Shown here piece after piece: positions 21,572 to 31,174 of a stretch of DNA of 64,000 nucleotides (its first letter is position 1; every line of letters starts with the position of its first letter). The DNA is taken from NCBI RefSeq assembly GCF_001650735.1, contig NZ_LXVY01000009.1, positions 62,001 through 126,000 on the forward strand. The letters run 5' to 3'. The notes below the pieces were generated by a model. That model was given only the letters and a program-made list of their open reading frames with translations, did no database searches and was not told the origin of the DNA. This DNA comes from Sphingomonas sp. TDK1. GTDB taxonomy: Bacteria > Pseudomonadota > Alphaproteobacteria > Sphingomonadales > Sphingomonadaceae. A program made the position numbers and the translations under genes.

Positions 21572-22348
21572 TCAGCCGCCTGCCTTGACGGCGTGCCGGC
21601 CACGCGGTTTGGCCGCAATCGCTATGCTCGACAGATCGGTCGCGCGGTCGATTGGCACGCCCGCCGCTTTCCGCTCTGAGTAGCGATCAACAAGCTGAAC
21701 CGCGTGCGGGCGCAGCAGCACCGTGAACCGCACCAGTTCCTCCATCATATCCACGATCCGGTCATAGTAGCTGGACGCCTTCATGCGCCCCGCGTCATCA
21801 AACTCGTTGAACGCCTTGGCAACGCTCGATTGGTTCGGGATCGTGATCATTCGCATCCAGCGACCCAGCACGCGCAGCGTGTTGACGCTGTTGAACGATT
21901 GCGATCCGGCCGACACCTGCATGACCGCCAGCGTGCGCCCCTGTGTCGGACGCATCCCGCCCATAGAAAGCGGCAGATGATCGATTTGAAGCTTCATAAT
22001 GCTCGTGATCTGGCCATGCCGCTCCGGGCTGCACCACACCTGCCCTTCCGACCATAAGGACAGCTCGCGCAGCTCGTGGACGGCCGGATGGTCGTCGCCA
22101 GCATGTTGGTCAGGCAGCGGCAGGGTCGATGGATCAAAGATGCGCGTCTCGCAGCCGAAGAACCGGAGCAGGCGTGCCGCTTCCTCAACGCACAGCCGGG
22201 AGAAGGACCGTTCGCGCAGCGAACCGTAGAGCAGAAGGATACGCGGCGCGGGATCGAGCGGGCCGAGCCTCACGGCGGGTCGCTGGATGGCATAGGCCGG
22301 ATCGAGCGCCGGCATGATATTGGGATCGGCGAGCGTGCGGAGCGGCAT
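21572..22348 (-). CDS. arsH: ArsH, NADPH-dependent FMN oxidoreductase of arsenic resistance
   Basis: 258 residues from ATG 22348, which overlaps the arsN2 stop (ATGA). It is a flavodoxin-like FMN fold with the phosphate loop '[12 protein letters not shown]' and the ArsH segments '[16 protein letters not shown]' and '[19 protein letters not shown]'. ArsH oxidises trivalent organoarsenicals to the less toxic pentavalent forms and also reduces flavins or quinones. It is the last gene of the arsR-arsC-arsB-arsN2-arsH operon. Confidence 0.93.
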   Translation of the reverse strand: MPLRTLADPNIMPALDPAYAIQRPAVRLGPLDPAPRILLLYGSLRERSFSRLCVEEAARLLRFFGCETRIFDPSTLPLPDQHAGDDHPAVHELRELSLWSEGQVWCSPERHGQITSIMKLQIDHLPLSMGGMRPTQGRTLAVMQVSAGSQSFNSVNTLRVLGRWMRMITIPNQSSVAKAFNEFDDAGRMKASSYYDRIVDMMEELVRFTVLLRPHAVQLVDRYSERKAAGVPIDRATDLSSIAIAAKPRGRHAVKAGG

Positions 22349-22782
22349 CAGAGGGCTTTCACGAGGTAGGCGGCCGACGCGGGGCACAGTGCGGTGAATT
22401 CGCGCGATGCGGCGATGGCCGAGGGAGCAGCGCCGCGATCGGCATCGGCATAGCCGAGCGCCCGGAAGAATGGTGCGGCCGTGGTCGTCAGGAGGTGCAG
22501 GCGCTCCACCCCGAGGTCGTGTGCCTGTCGTTCGAGGGCGGCGACCAACACCCGCCCGAGGCCATGTCGACGTCGATCGGGGACGACGACGATCGAGCGG
22601 AGCAAGCGGTCGGACCCTTCTCCCTCGAGCCCACCGAAACCGACGAGGCTATCGGCCTCAATCCGGATGATCAGGCGGCCGGGATCGGCGATATCGGCAC
22701 TCGGCAGGTCCGCGGCATCGAGCAATTGTGCCAAGCCAGCCAGACCGGCAGGTTCGAGCAACGTGGCGACCGTTCTGGTCAT
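22348..22782 (-). CDS. arsN2: ArsN2-like GNAT acetyltransferase
   Basis: 144 residues. The acetyl-CoA loop is '[17 protein letters not shown]', and the C-terminal GNAT strand '[11 protein letters not shown]' is present. Position inside an ars operon and the short length match ArsN2 proteins, which are thought to acetylate and detoxify arsenical compounds; ArsN1 does this for the organic arsenical phosphinothricin analogue arsinothricin. It overlaps arsB upstream and arsH downstream by 4 nt or less. Confidence 0.82.
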   Translation of the reverse strand: MTRTVATLLEPAGLAGLAQLLDAADLPSADIADPGRLIIRIEADSLVGFGGLEGEGSDRLLRSIVVVPDRRRHGLGRVLVAALERQAHDLGVERLHLLTTTAAPFFRALGYADADRGAAPSAIAASREFTALCPASAAYLVKAL

Positions 22783-24065
22783 GCGATGCTAATCCTGATT
22801 GCAAGCGCCGCGAGCGTGATGAGCAGCACCGGTACGGTGAGCGTGACGCCGACACGGAAGTAATAGCCCCATCCGATCCGCACGCCCTTTTGCCCGAGGA
22901 CATGGAGCCAGAGCAGCGTCGCGAGTGAGCCGATCGGCGTCAGCTTGGGGCCGAGATCGCAGCCGATCACATTGGCGTAGATCATCGCTTCCTTGATCGC
23001 GCCGCTCGCGTGCGTGGCGTCGATCGAGAGCGCGCCCACCAGCACCGTCGGCATATTGTTCATAACCGACGACAGGACCGCTGCGATGACGCCCGTTCCT
23101 AGCGCCGCGCCCCACACGCCGCCTTGCGCGGTGCGATCCAGCAGTGCTGCCAGATGGTCGGTCAGGCCGGCGTTTCGCAGGCCATAGACGACCAGGTACA
23201 TGCCGAGCGAGAAGATCACGACCTGCCAGGGTGCGCCGCGCAGCACCTTGGCCGTTGGGATCACATGGCCTCGCCCCGCGATCACCAGCAGCAGGATCGC
23301 GCCGGCAGCGGCGACGGCGCTGACAGGGACGCCGAGCGGTTCGAGCAGGAAGAAGCCGGCGAGCAGCAGTGCAAGAACGATCCAGCCCGCGCGGAATGTC
23401 GCGGCATCGCGGATCGCGTCACGCGGCGCGCGCAGCGCGCCTACGTCATAATCCGCCGGTATGTCGCGCCGGAAGAACAGCAGCAGCGCGCCAAGCGTCG
23501 CTGCGATCGACACCAGGTCGACCGGCACCATCACGGACGCATAGTCGCCGAACCCGATCCGGAAGAAGTCGGCCGACACGATGTTGACGAGGTTCGACAC
23601 GACCAGCGGTAGGCTGGCGGTGTCGGCGATGAACCCCGCCGCCATGACGAACGCCAGCGTCGCCTTGTCGTTGAAGCCCAGCGCCCGCAGCATGGCGATG
23701 ACGATCGGCGTCAGGATCAGCGCCGCGCCGTCGTTGGCGAACAGCGCGGACACCGCCGCACCGAGCAGCACGATCAGAACGAACAGCCGGCGACCATGCC
23801 CCCTCCCCCAGCGCGCGACATGGAGCGCCGCCCATTCGAAGAATCCGGTTTCATCGAGGAGTAGGCTGATAACGATGATCGCGACGAACGCGGCTGTCGC
23901 GTTCCAGACGATGCCCCACACCACCGGCACGTCGGACAGCGTGACGACGCCTGCAAGCAGCGCCACGACGGCCCCGCCCATCGCGCTCCACCCGATCCCG
24001 AGGCCTTTGGGTTGCCAGATGACGAGCGCGATCGTCGCAACGAAGATCAGGACAGCAAGGAGCAT
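22779..24065 (-). CDS. arsB: ArsB arsenite efflux permease
   Basis: 428 residues from ATG 24065 (ATGA overlap with the arsC stop), the usual length. About 12 membrane helices with the ArsB/NhaD features '[21 protein letters not shown]', '[16 protein letters not shown]' and '[13 protein letters not shown]' are visible. It exports As(OH)3 or Sb(OH)3 using the proton gradient. Translational overlap with both neighbours supports one polycistronic message under ArsR. Confidence 0.95.
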   Translation of the reverse strand: MLLAVLIFVATIALVIWQPKGLGIGWSAMGGAVVALLAGVVTLSDVPVVWGIVWNATAAFVAIIVISLLLDETGFFEWAALHVARWGRGHGRRLFVLIVLLGAAVSALFANDGAALILTPIVIAMLRALGFNDKATLAFVMAAGFIADTASLPLVVSNLVNIVSADFFRIGFGDYASVMVPVDLVSIAATLGALLLFFRRDIPADYDVGALRAPRDAIRDAATFRAGWIVLALLLAGFFLLEPLGVPVSAVAAAGAILLLVIAGRGHVIPTAKVLRGAPWQVVIFSLGMYLVVYGLRNAGLTDHLAALLDRTAQGGVWGAALGTGVIAAVLSSVMNNMPTVLVGALSIDATHASGAIKEAMIYANVIGCDLGPKLTPIGSLATLLWLHVLGQKGVRIGWGYYFRVGVTLTVPVLLITLAALAIRISIA

Positions 24066-24493
24066 CAGGCGACGCGCTGGCCCGATGCGTCCACCACTTG
24101 CTCGCCGTCTTCCTTTGCGAACGCTCCGAGCTGATTGGTCGGCAGCAGGTCGAGCACGGCTTCGGAGGGCCGGCAGAGCTTCACGCCGAGCGGCGATACG
24201 ACCAGCGGCCGGTTGATGAGGATCGGATGCGCCATCATCGCGTCCACCAGCGCGTCGTCGGATAGCGACGTGTCGCCCAAGCCCAACTCCGCATAGGGCG
24301 CCCCCTTCTCGCGCAGCAGTTCGCGGGGTGTCATGCAGGCGCGATCGATCAGCTCGACCAGCAACGCGCGGGCTGGAGGGGTTTTCAGATACTCGACCAC
24401 GTGCGGCTCGATGCCGGCGTTGCGAATAAGGCCGAGCGTGTTGCGCGACGTGCCGCACTCGGGGTTGTGATAGACGACGACATCGACGGCCAC
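24065..24493 (-). CDS. arsC: ArsC arsenate reductase, glutaredoxin-dependent type
   Basis: 142 residues from GTG 24493, which follows AAAGGACG; a longer frame upstream would run into arsR. The catalytic Cys13 is in '[11 protein letters not shown]'. The arginines that bind arsenate lie in '[17 protein letters not shown]'. It reduces As(V) to As(III) for export by ArsB. It starts 11 nt after the arsR stop. Confidence 0.95.
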   Translation of the reverse strand: MAVDVVVYHNPECGTSRNTLGLIRNAGIEPHVVEYLKTPPARALLVELIDRACMTPRELLREKGAPYAELGLGDTSLSDDALVDAMMAHPILINRPLVVSPLGVKLCRPSEAVLDLLPTNQLGAFAKEDGEQVVDASGQRVA

Positions 24494-24504
24494 AGGGCGT
24501 CCTT

Positions 24505-24837
24505 TCAGCAGCAGGGGGTGAGTTCGGCGACGAGCGGCGCGCACAGCTCCGCATTGCCGGCGCAGCAGTCCTTGACGAGGAACAGCGTCAGCGCGCGCAG
24601 GCCGTCCAGATCGACACGGTAGATGATCGAGCGGCTATGCCGTGCGGAGCGGACCAGGCCAGCGCGGGCGAGGATGCCGAGGTGCGCCGACAGGGTGTTC
24701 TGCGGCACGTCGAGCTGACGCGCGATATCGCCGGCAGCCAAACCATCCGGTTCGTGCCGTACCAAGAGGCGGAACGTGTCAAGGCGCGTTCCTTGTGCAA
24801 GAGCACCCAGCGCCGAGATGGCATCCTCGTTTTCCAT
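24505..24837 (-). CDS. arsR: ArsR-family arsenic repressor
   Basis: 110 residues. The winged HTH contains '[20 protein letters not shown]'. Cysteines are absent from the recognition helix of the E. coli type, but lie in the C-terminal region ('[11 protein letters not shown]' and a terminal 'CC'). These suggest a C-terminal As(III) site like that of other ArsR subtypes. The ATG directly abuts the palindromic operator, leaving only a weak GGA as ribosome site, so the message may be nearly leaderless. It is the first gene of the ars operon. Confidence 0.92.
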   Translation of the reverse strand: MENEDAISALGALAQGTRLDTFRLLVRHEPDGLAAGDIARQLDVPQNTLSAHLGILARAGLVRSARHSRSIIYRVDLDGLRALTLFLVKDCCAGNAELCAPLVAELTPCC

Positions 24838-24857
24838 ATATCCAGCATAATGGATAT
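24838..24857 (-). promoter_or_regulatory. ArsR operator of the ars operon
   Basis: Inverted repeat ATATCCA (24838-24844), 6-bp centre, TGGATAT (24851-24857), immediately before the arsR ATG. Its position over the promoter region fits autorepression by ArsR with release by As(III). Confidence 0.78.
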
Positions 24858-25087
24858 GCTTGGTGTGTCCAGCCCCGTATACCCTGCCTTACCGGTCGTT
24901 GGCCGGGATGGTTGGGGCCAGGGCTTGGTTGATGCGACAAGCAGCGACCCTGTTGCGGCTACCAGTATTTTGAGATTGCGCGGAATTGCTCCACCGCGAC
25001 TTTCGTGCCCTCACCTTCTTCGGCATGAACAGGGCAATGATCGATATGATCGTTGATAAACGCTTGCTTGGCGCTGGCGATGATCTC

Positions 25088-25393
25088 GTAATGATGAGCG
25101 CGATCGGGAAGCATCTGGAAGATGGTCAGGACGAGGAACAGGCCATCGCCGATGGCGCGATGGAACGGGTGCGTCCGGTCCTGATGACCGCGATGGTGGC
25201 GTCGCTCGGGTTGTTGCCGATGGCGCTTGCCACTGGAACTGGCGCCGCGGTGCAGCGGCCCTTGGCGATCGTCGTGATCGGCGGTCTAATCACATCGACC
25301 GTGCTGACCCTGCTGGTGCTGCCGGCGATCACCGCCTGGGTGTCGCGGTTGAGGCCGCGACGCCGGACGGACACGGCCTTATCCTCGGCCTGA
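25088..25393 (+). pseudogene. 3' remnant of a CzcA/CusA-type RND pump gene
   Basis: Only the C-terminal 100 residues remain: 'VMMSAIGKHLEDG', then 'MERVRPVLMTAMVASLGLLPMA' and 'GGLITSTVLTLLVLPAI', which match the last membrane helices of heavy-metal RND pumps (compare the complete czcA at 31175). The roughly 100 nt upstream, in frame back to a TTG at 24986, are unrelated. More than 900 residues are missing, so no pump can be made. Confidence 0.82.
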
Positions 25394-25453
25394 CAGTCGC
25401 GAGAGTGGGAGGCGTTGCGGTTCTGTTCCGCGACGCCTCCCATCCTTCACCGA

Positions 25454-26371
25454 CTAACGATGAAGATGGTCCTCGTCCCCGCATTGACGATCTGACCCTT
25501 CGGTCTGGATCGTGCTATGCTCGATCTCGTATTTTTCCAGAAGGACGGCCTGGACAGCGGTGCGAGTGGCATCGACGTCCGCGCCCTCCTTCAGCACGAC
25601 ATGGACCGTGCAACTCACATCGTCGTTGCTCATCGACCAGACGTGAAGATCGTGGAGGCCGGCGACGCCGGGAACGCCGGCGATTGCCGTGCGGACCTCG
25701 CCGAGCTTCAGTCCACCCGGCACGCCTTCGAGCAGCACGTTGGTCGTATCGCGGAGCAATATCCACGTCCGCGGCAGCACCCACAGCCCGATCGCTACTG
25801 CGACGATGGGATCGATCCAGGTAAAACCGGTGAACTTGATGGCGAGCGCGCCAAGAATCACGCCGATCGAGCCGATCATGTCGGCCCACACCTCCAGATA
25901 GGCGCCCTTCACGTTGAAGCTGGCGTCCTTGCCCGCTGTCAGCAGCCGCATCGAAATCAGGTTCACGACGAGACCGATCGCCGCGACCGCCATCATGCCC
26001 CAGGACTGGACTTCCTGCGGCGCATTGAAGCGTTTGATCGCCTCCACGAACACATAGATAGCGATGACGAACAGCAGCACGGCGTTGAACGCCGCCGCCA
26101 ATATCTCGAACCGCCGGTAGCCGAACGTCCGCTTTTCGTCGGCTGACTTGCCGCCGAGCTTGATCGCCATCAGCGCGATCACGAGCGCCGCGACATCGGT
26201 CATCATGTGCGCGGCGTCGGAGAGCAGCGCGAGACTGTTGAAAACGAACCCGCCGATTACTTCGGCGACGAGATAGGTGGCGGTCAGCCCCAGCGCCCAG
26301 GTGAGCATCTTCGCGTTGGCGCCCGCCGTATGGTCGTGGCTATGGCCGGCTGCGCCATGATCGTGCGGCAT
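25454..26371 (-). CDS. czcD: Cation diffusion facilitator (CzcD-type Zn/Co/Cd exporter)
   Basis: 305 residues starting at ATG 26371; a TTG five codons upstream is an unlikely start. The N-terminus is His-rich ('HDHGAAGHSHDHTAG'). Six membrane helices carry the metal site motifs 'SDAAHMMTD' (helix II) and 'EVWADMIGS' (helix V, HxxxD-type site with Glu/Asp variation). A cytoplasmic C-terminal domain ends in acidic and His residues. CDF proteins exchange Zn2+, Co2+ or Cd2+ for H+ at the inner membrane. It lies between a dead RND pump tail and the IS element with no partner in the same direction. Confidence 0.93.
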   Translation of the reverse strand: MPHDHGAAGHSHDHTAGANAKMLTWALGLTATYLVAEVIGGFVFNSLALLSDAAHMMTDVAALVIALMAIKLGGKSADEKRTFGYRRFEILAAAFNAVLLFVIAIYVFVEAIKRFNAPQEVQSWGMMAVAAIGLVVNLISMRLLTAGKDASFNVKGAYLEVWADMIGSIGVILGALAIKFTGFTWIDPIVAVAIGLWVLPRTWILLRDTTNVLLEGVPGGLKLGEVRTAIAGVPGVAGLHDLHVWSMSNDDVSCTVHVVLKEGADVDATRTAVQAVLLEKYEIEHSTIQTEGSDRQCGDEDHLHR

Positions 26372-26453
26372 CAGGAAGTTTCCCAAGTTTCAGAAATGAA
26401 CGGCCCCACAACCCGTTCGAGAAGGGGTGCGCAGATTGAGTTACGATAAACCC

Positions 26454-26674
26454 TCACGTTGTAACGCTCCGGGTTCGATAATCATGACCAGAGCGATACT
26501 CGACGTCGATGTGTTCCACTCTCTCAATAGGCACATCGGCGATCGACGCGCTGAACGGCACTAAACGCCTTACCCTTGTTGAAAGAGTGCCGTTCCAACG
26601 TGTGTCGACGCTGTATGGGTTAGCCAAGTCCTTGATGAATGCGGTGACATGGAGATGACCTCCAAGTCCGGGGC
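26454..26674 (-). pseudogene. Possible 3' fragment of a gene cut by the IS element
   Basis: The frame entering from the left end of the IS continues for about 70 codons to a stop at 26454. The text reads like real protein ('LSTRVRRLVPFSASI', 'IERVEHIDVEYRSGHDY'), but no start is present outside the IS and no family is recognised. It may be a gene interrupted by insertion. Low confidence. Confidence 0.3.
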
Positions 26675-26757
26675 TGACCTGAGCCCTCCAGATTGGTCCG
26701 TTCTTTGTGAGAAATTCCCGGTTAGGTTTGGCAGATGCCGGACGAGGGAATCCGTCA

Positions 26758-27024
26758 ATGAAGAAGTTGAGGTTCAGCGAGCAGCAGATCGCGTTCATCC
26801 TCAAGCAGGCCGAGGATGGAACGACCGTGGAGGAGGTGTGTCGGAAAGCCGGCATCTCGATCCAGACGTACTATCGATGGCGCAGCAAATACGGAGGTCT
26901 GATGCCGTCGGAGATGAAGCGCCTGAAGGTGCTGGAGGAGGAAAATGTCCGGCTGAAGCGGCTGGTGGCGAACCTCAGCCTGGACAAGGAGATGCTGCAG
27001 GACGTCATCCGCCGAAAAATGTAG
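26758..27024 (+). CDS. IS3-family transposase OrfA
   Basis: 88 residues from ATG 26758. It has an HTH_Tnp_1 domain ('FSEQQIAFILKQAEDGTTV', 'GISIQTYYRWRSKYGG') that binds the element ends, and a leucine-zipper stretch ('EMKRLKVLEEENVRLKRL') for multimerisation. It ends in TAG just after an A5 run at 27015-27019, the likely site of -1 ribosomal slippage into orfB. Confidence 0.93.
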   Translation: MKKLRFSEQQIAFILKQAEDGTTVEEVCRKAGISIQTYYRWRSKYGGLMPSEMKRLKVLEEENVRLKRLVANLSLDKEMLQDVIRRKM

Positions 27025-27857
27025 GGCCTGGTCGAGCCCGGGAGATCGTCGGCTATTTGCAGGCGAGCTACCAGGTCAGCGAACGGCGAGCCTGCGGCGC
27101 GTTTCCGATCAATCGATCGACCCAGCGCTATCAGTCCCGCCGCCTCGATCAGGCCGGCCTCAAGATGCGGATCAAGGAGTTGGCTGCGACCCGTGTTCGC
27201 TACGGGTATCGACGCATCCATGTGCTGCTCCGGCGGGAAGGCTGGGAGATCAACCACAAGCGCACTCATCGGCTGTATCGCGAACTCGGGCTGCAGCTGC
27301 GCAACAAGACGCCCAAGCGCAAGGTGAAGGCGAAGCTGCGCGATGACCGGACGCCGGCGACGGCGCCCAACGAGTGCTGGTCGATGGATTTCCTGTCGGA
27401 CCAGCTGTTCGACGGGCGCAAGATCCGGGTGCTGTCGATCGTCGACAACTTCACGCGCGTGTCGCCAGCGCTCGATGTACGGACGAGCTATCGTGGCTCT
27501 GACGTGGTCGAGACGCTCGACCGCATTGCCGCAGCACACGGTCGCCCCAAGCGCATACGTCTGGATAATGGGCCGGAATTCATCTCGAAGGATCTCGATC
27601 TATGGGCCTATCAGCATGATGTAGTGCTGGACTTCAGCCGCCCCGGCAAGCCGACCGACAATGCGTTCGCGGAGGCGTTCAATGGCCGCGTTCGGGCCGA
27701 ATGCCTCAACGCATACTGGTTCTTGAGCTTGGACGACGCACGGGTAGAATGTGAGGCGTGGCGGCGCGATTACAACGAGCACCGTCCGCATAGCTCCCTC
27801 GGCAACCAGACCCCGATGGAGCGCGCTTTTTCGTCAGGGCAGGCATGCCTGCCCTGA
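27018..27857 (+). CDS. IS3-family transposase OrfB (DDE integrase core)
   Basis: About 279 residues in the -1 frame relative to orfA, probably made as an OrfAB fusion through the A5 slip at the end of orfA. The N-terminal HTH_21 part ('RACGAFPINRSTQRYQ') is followed by the rve core. The catalytic triad is visible as Asp in 'WSMDFLSDQ', Asp in 'RLDNGPEF' and Glu in 'NAFAEAFNG'. No internal stop is seen, so the element may be active. Confidence 0.9.
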   Translation, partial: NVGPGRAREIVGYLQASYQVSERRACGAFPINRSTQRYQSRRLDQAGLKMRIKELAATRVRYGYRRIHVLLRREGWEINHKRTHRLYRELGLQLRNKTPKRKVKAKLRDDRTPATAPNECWSMDFLSDQLFDGRKIRVLSIVDNFTRVSPALDVRTSYRGSDVVETLDRIAAAHGRPKRIRLDNGPEFISKDLDLWAYQHDVVLDFSRPGKPTDNAFAEAFNGRVRAECLNAYWFLSLDDARVECEAWRRDYNEHRPHSSLGNQTPMERAFSSGQACLP

Positions 27858-27965
27858 CGAAAAGAGAGCCGGTTTTCTCATAAAGACCGGACCTAAGACG
27901 GGGTGAGGCTCACCATGATCCAGACTGTCATAGTCGATGGACCACTCAGAAGGGGGCAGCTCAGC

Positions 27966-28098
27966 CATCAGAAGTTGCGCCAGCACCGATTGCCAGGTGG
28001 GGAACACGCCTAGAACCGACAGCCGTGGCACGTCCGTGAGCGGCGCGATGTTAATAAGGCCGGCTTCCTGGAGCGCGGCGACGCCTTTGCCGGTGCCA
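27966..28098 (-). pseudogene. Fragment of a pbrT/FTR1-like permease gene
   Basis: About 44 codons ('GKGVAALQEAGLINIAP', 'FPTWQSVLAQLLMA') closely match the C-terminal end of the complete cytochrome c-FTR1 permease at 37507-39468. Everything upstream and downstream of this scrap differs. It appears to be what is left of a second copy after rearrangement beside the IS element. Confidence 0.8.
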
Positions 28099-28341
28099 GC
28101 CGATTCCGACAAGGGTTATCCGCACCATCATGTGACTTGCCATGGCGACCACATCGGCGTGCCGGTGACGCCCGCCCCCGTGTTCTCGGCGAGCGCAATG
28201 CGCGTGTGCCCGCTGTCGTGGGATCAAGGGTCGATCACGCCCGCGACGAGCGACCCGGCTTTACGGCCTCCACAAGCCTGACGAACCCCTAGCACCTGTG
28301 CGCGCGCACGGGCTTCCAGGTTTGTCAGGAGACGATCATTC
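28099..28341. other. Stretch without an identifiable gene
   Basis: About 240 bases between the permease scrap and the czcC fragment. Short frames on the plus strand have no start signals or family match. It probably belongs to the same rearranged junction. Confidence 0.35.
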
Positions 28342-28572
28342 ATGTCCCGTGTCATCGCGGCCCTTATGGCCATCGCGTCAGGCGCTTCGATAGCGCAGGC
28401 GCAAACGGCCGCGCGGCCATCCCAGGCCGCTACCGATCCGCCCTTCATCCTTGAACGCGCGCTCGCACCGGGCGGCGCTGCATTCCATCCGCTGGTGGTC
28501 AGCAATGCCGGCGTGCAGGCCGTGACCGCACGCCGGGTCGTCGTCGCCCTTCGCCCCAGTTTCGAGATGGGA
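28342..28572 (+). pseudogene. 5' fragment of a czcC-like gene
   Basis: From ATG 28342 the frame encodes a signal peptide and the start of a CzcC-type outer membrane factor ('PPFILERALAPGGAAF', 'AGVQAVTARRVVVALRP'). It parallels residues 25-90 of the complete czcC just downstream, then loses similarity after about 77 codons. The frame runs on without match to 28662, where the intact czcC begins. It is a tandem partial duplication. Confidence 0.75.
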
Positions 28573-28658
28573 AAGCACAGCAGCGAAATTAGGGCTTGCT
28601 CCTCTAGAGACTGTAGGTTGCATGAGCGCAACCTGCGACATGAATCGCGGGAAATCGG

Positions 28659-30002
28659 ATGAGCAAGCACCAAGTTCGACAGAAAAGCTGGAAGAGGAAG
28701 AGCCTAGTCGCAGTTCTGCTCCTCGCATTCCCCGTGTCGGGATCACTGGCGCAGACGTCCGCACCGTCATCGGCCGTGCCTTCGGAGCCTCCCTTCACCC
28801 TTGAGCGCGCTCTGGCGCTTGGCGGCGCCGTTTCTCCTTCGATTGCGGCCGGAACTGCAGGCGTACAGGCCGCGACGGCTGGTCGCCGCGTGGCGGCGCT
28901 TCGCCCCAACCCCGAGATCGTCGTCGAAACCGAGAACGTCGCCGGCAGCGGCGAATATCGCGGACTCCGCAGCGCGGAAACTACCGCGGGCTTGGCGCTT
29001 CCGATCGAGCTTGGCGGCAAGCGATCGGCGCGAGTCGCGGTCGCGGACGCGCAGATCGACCGGGCGCGGATCGGCGCGGCCATCGCGATCGCCGACCTCA
29101 CACTCTCAATCACGCAGAGCTACATCGAGGCTGCGGCGGCCGAGCGGCGGTTGATTGTCGCACGCGAGCAAGCCGGCCTTGCGGCTGAGGGCGCGCGGGC
29201 GGCACGGGTGCGTGTGACAGCAGGCGCGGCGTCGCCGATCGAGCAACAGCGCGCCGAGGTGCTTCGCATCAACGCGGAGACCGCGGTGGAACGGGCCGCG
29301 CGCACTGCCGAGGTGGCGCGCGCGAACCTGGCGAGGCTGATCGGCCAGCCCGTGACCGGGCCGCTGGATACGGCTTGGTTCGAGCGGATCGGCGGCTACG
29401 GACCCACCCAGCTTATCTCGGCCGAGGGCACGCTGGCGCTGGCAGCGGCCAATGCTGACGCGCGCACCGCGAGCGCCCAGGTCCGGCTCGCGCGGGCGCA
29501 GCGCATCCCCGACGTGACGGTGAGCGCGAGCGCGCGCCGACTTGAGGCAACGAACGATGTGGCGGCGGTATTCGGCGTGTCGGTCCCCTTTCCGGTGTTC
29601 AACAATGGTCGCGCGGCCATTGCCCAGGCCCAGGCACAGGCAACCCAGGCGGAGGCGCTACGCCGGGTGGCGTTGCTAGAGGCCGATCGGTCGATCGCGA
29701 GCGCGCAGGCCGAGCTTGCCAATGCCGCGACGACCGCGCGCACGGCGGGAGGACCGGCGCTGACCGCAGCCGCGGAGGCCGCCCGCATCGCACGCCTCGG
29801 CTACGCGGCGGGCAAGTTCAGCCAACTCGATCTTTTGGAGGCCGAGCGGACGCTTCGCGAAACGCGCGCCGCAGCGATCGACGCCCTTGCCACATACCGC
29901 GACGCGGAGGCCCGCCTGGCGCGGCTCACCGCGCCAGCCACCCTATCGGCCGAGCAGACGCCCTCGAGTGCGCGCCCCGCCATCCCCGGAGATATTCGAT
30001 GA
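28659..30002 (+). CDS. czcC: CzcC/CusC-type outer membrane efflux factor
   Basis: 447 residues, typical of TolC-family members in heavy-metal RND systems. The N-terminal signal peptide is preceded by a basic leader (a later ATG cannot be excluded). The mature part has two OEP repeats with long Ala-rich coiled-coil helices ('VRLARAQRIPDVTVSA', 'ARIARLGYAAGKFSQLDLLE'). It forms the outer membrane channel of the CzcCBA tripartite pump. The stop overlaps the czcB start (ATGA). Confidence 0.92.
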   Translation: MSKHQVRQKSWKRKSLVAVLLLAFPVSGSLAQTSAPSSAVPSEPPFTLERALALGGAVSPSIAAGTAGVQAATAGRRVAALRPNPEIVVETENVAGSGEYRGLRSAETTAGLALPIELGGKRSARVAVADAQIDRARIGAAIAIADLTLSITQSYIEAAAAERRLIVAREQAGLAAEGARAARVRVTAGAASPIEQQRAEVLRINAETAVERAARTAEVARANLARLIGQPVTGPLDTAWFERIGGYGPTQLISAEGTLALAAANADARTASAQVRLARAQRIPDVTVSASARRLEATNDVAAVFGVSVPFPVFNNGRAAIAQAQAQATQAEALRRVALLEADRSIASAQAELANAATTARTAGGPALTAAAEAARIARLGYAAGKFSQLDLLEAERTLRETRAAAIDALATYRDAEARLARLTAPATLSAEQTPSSARPAIPGDIR

Positions 30003-31171
30003 TCTTATCTGACAAGCGTTTGTTGGGCGGCGTGGCAGCGGCGGTGCTCGTTGCGGCGGCGGGCGGGTTCACCGTCGCACGATGGACGGCCGACACCCCG
30101 GCCGCGCCCGCGCCCGAGGGTGGCAAGTCCGAGGCGGCCGAAGCGGAGGCGGCGCCGAGCGATACGCTCCCGATGAGCGCCGAGATGATGAAGAGAACGG
30201 GCGTCACCACCGAAACCGTCAATCCAGGCGGGTTGGCGGCCGAGATCGTGGCCCAGGCGACGGTCGCACCGTCGCCCACGGGCGAGGCGATCGTGACGGC
30301 GCGCGCGGGGGGCGCGGTGACGCGGGTATTCAAACGATTGGGCGATCCTGTCAGACGCGGCGAGGCGCTGGCGATCGTCGAAAGCCGCGACGCCGCCCAG
30401 ATCGCGGCCGACCGGACAGCGGCCGCGGCGAAAGCGACTCTTGCCCAACGCAACCTTGCGCGCGAACGCTATCTTTACGGCCAAAAGGTCTCGCCGCGTG
30501 TTGACCTCGAAACGGCGCAGGCGGAAGCCGCATCAGCGGCGGCCGAGGCGCGGCGTGCGAGCGTCGCGGCAGGAGCGGCCAATGTCACCAGCGACGGGCG
30601 CGGCGTCGTCGTCGCCTCTCCAATCGCGGGACGCGTGACATCGGAAAATGTCAGCCTGGGCGCGTTCGTGCAACCGGAGACCGAGTTGTTCCGCGTCGCC
30701 GATTCCAGTCAGATACAGATCGAGGCGGCGGTTGGACCTGCGGACGCGCAGCGGCTCGCGCCTGGTGACAGGGCGATCATCGACCTGCCAGACGGATCCA
30801 CGACCAGCGCCCGTGTTCGCGCCGTGACGCCGACCTTGAGCGGCGAAACTCGCGCTGCGACCGCGGTGCTCGACGTGATCGGCGGTCGGCTTCAGCCGGG
30901 CTTGGCCGTGCGCGTGCGGCTGTTTCCGAGCCGCAGCGGTGCATCGACCGCGATCGTGGTGCCCGAGGAGGCGGTGCAATCGCTCAATGCTCGCGACGTG
31001 GTGTTCGTCCGCACGCCCAAGGGGTTCAAAGCCGTCCCCGTCACCACCGGGCAGCGCAGCGCCGGCCGCATCGAGATCGTGTCCGGTCTCGCATCGGGTC
31101 AGACCATCGCCACCAAGAACGCATTCCTGCTCAAGGCCGAACTCGGCAAGGGCGCGGGCGAGGAAGAATAA
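29999..31171 (+). CDS. czcB: CzcB-type periplasmic adaptor of a heavy-metal RND pump
   Basis: 390 residues. One N-terminal membrane anchor (about 8-28) is followed by an Ala/Glu/Pro-rich linker, the barrel-sandwich lipoyl domain ('GGAVTRVFKRLGDPVRRGEALA'), an alpha-helical hairpin, a second lipoyl half ('VVVASPIAGRVTSENVSLG'), a beta-barrel and a membrane-proximal domain. It lacks the Met-rich N-terminus of CusB, favouring a Zn/Co/Cd-type system. Overlap with czcC and a 3-nt gap to czcA indicate one operon. Confidence 0.93.
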   Translation: MILSDKRLLGGVAAAVLVAAAGGFTVARWTADTPAAPAPEGGKSEAAEAEAAPSDTLPMSAEMMKRTGVTTETVNPGGLAAEIVAQATVAPSPTGEAIVTARAGGAVTRVFKRLGDPVRRGEALAIVESRDAAQIAADRTAAAAKATLAQRNLARERYLYGQKVSPRVDLETAQAEAASAAAEARRASVAAGAANVTSDGRGVVVASPIAGRVTSENVSLGAFVQPETELFRVADSSQIQIEAAVGPADAQRLAPGDRAIIDLPDGSTTSARVRAVTPTLSGETRAATAVLDVIGGRLQPGLAVRVRLFPSRSGASTAIVVPEEAVQSLNARDVVFVRTPKGFKAVPVTTGQRSAGRIEIVSGLASGQTIATKNAFLLKAELGKGAGEEE

Positions 31172-31174
31172 CAG

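Larger units (their letters stand above)
26675..27912 (+). mobile_element. IS3-family insertion sequence
   Basis: About 1.24 kb with orfA and orfB in the -1 frame arrangement of IS3 elements. Imperfect terminal inverted repeats are visible: the left end after 26675 contains GGTCCGTTCTTTGTGAGAAA and the right end, read inward, contains GGTCCGGTCTTTATGAGAAA. Outer limits are uncertain by about 10 bp. An alternative pair of ends at 26684 and 27904 would leave GAG on both sides as a 3-bp target duplication. Confidence 0.85.
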
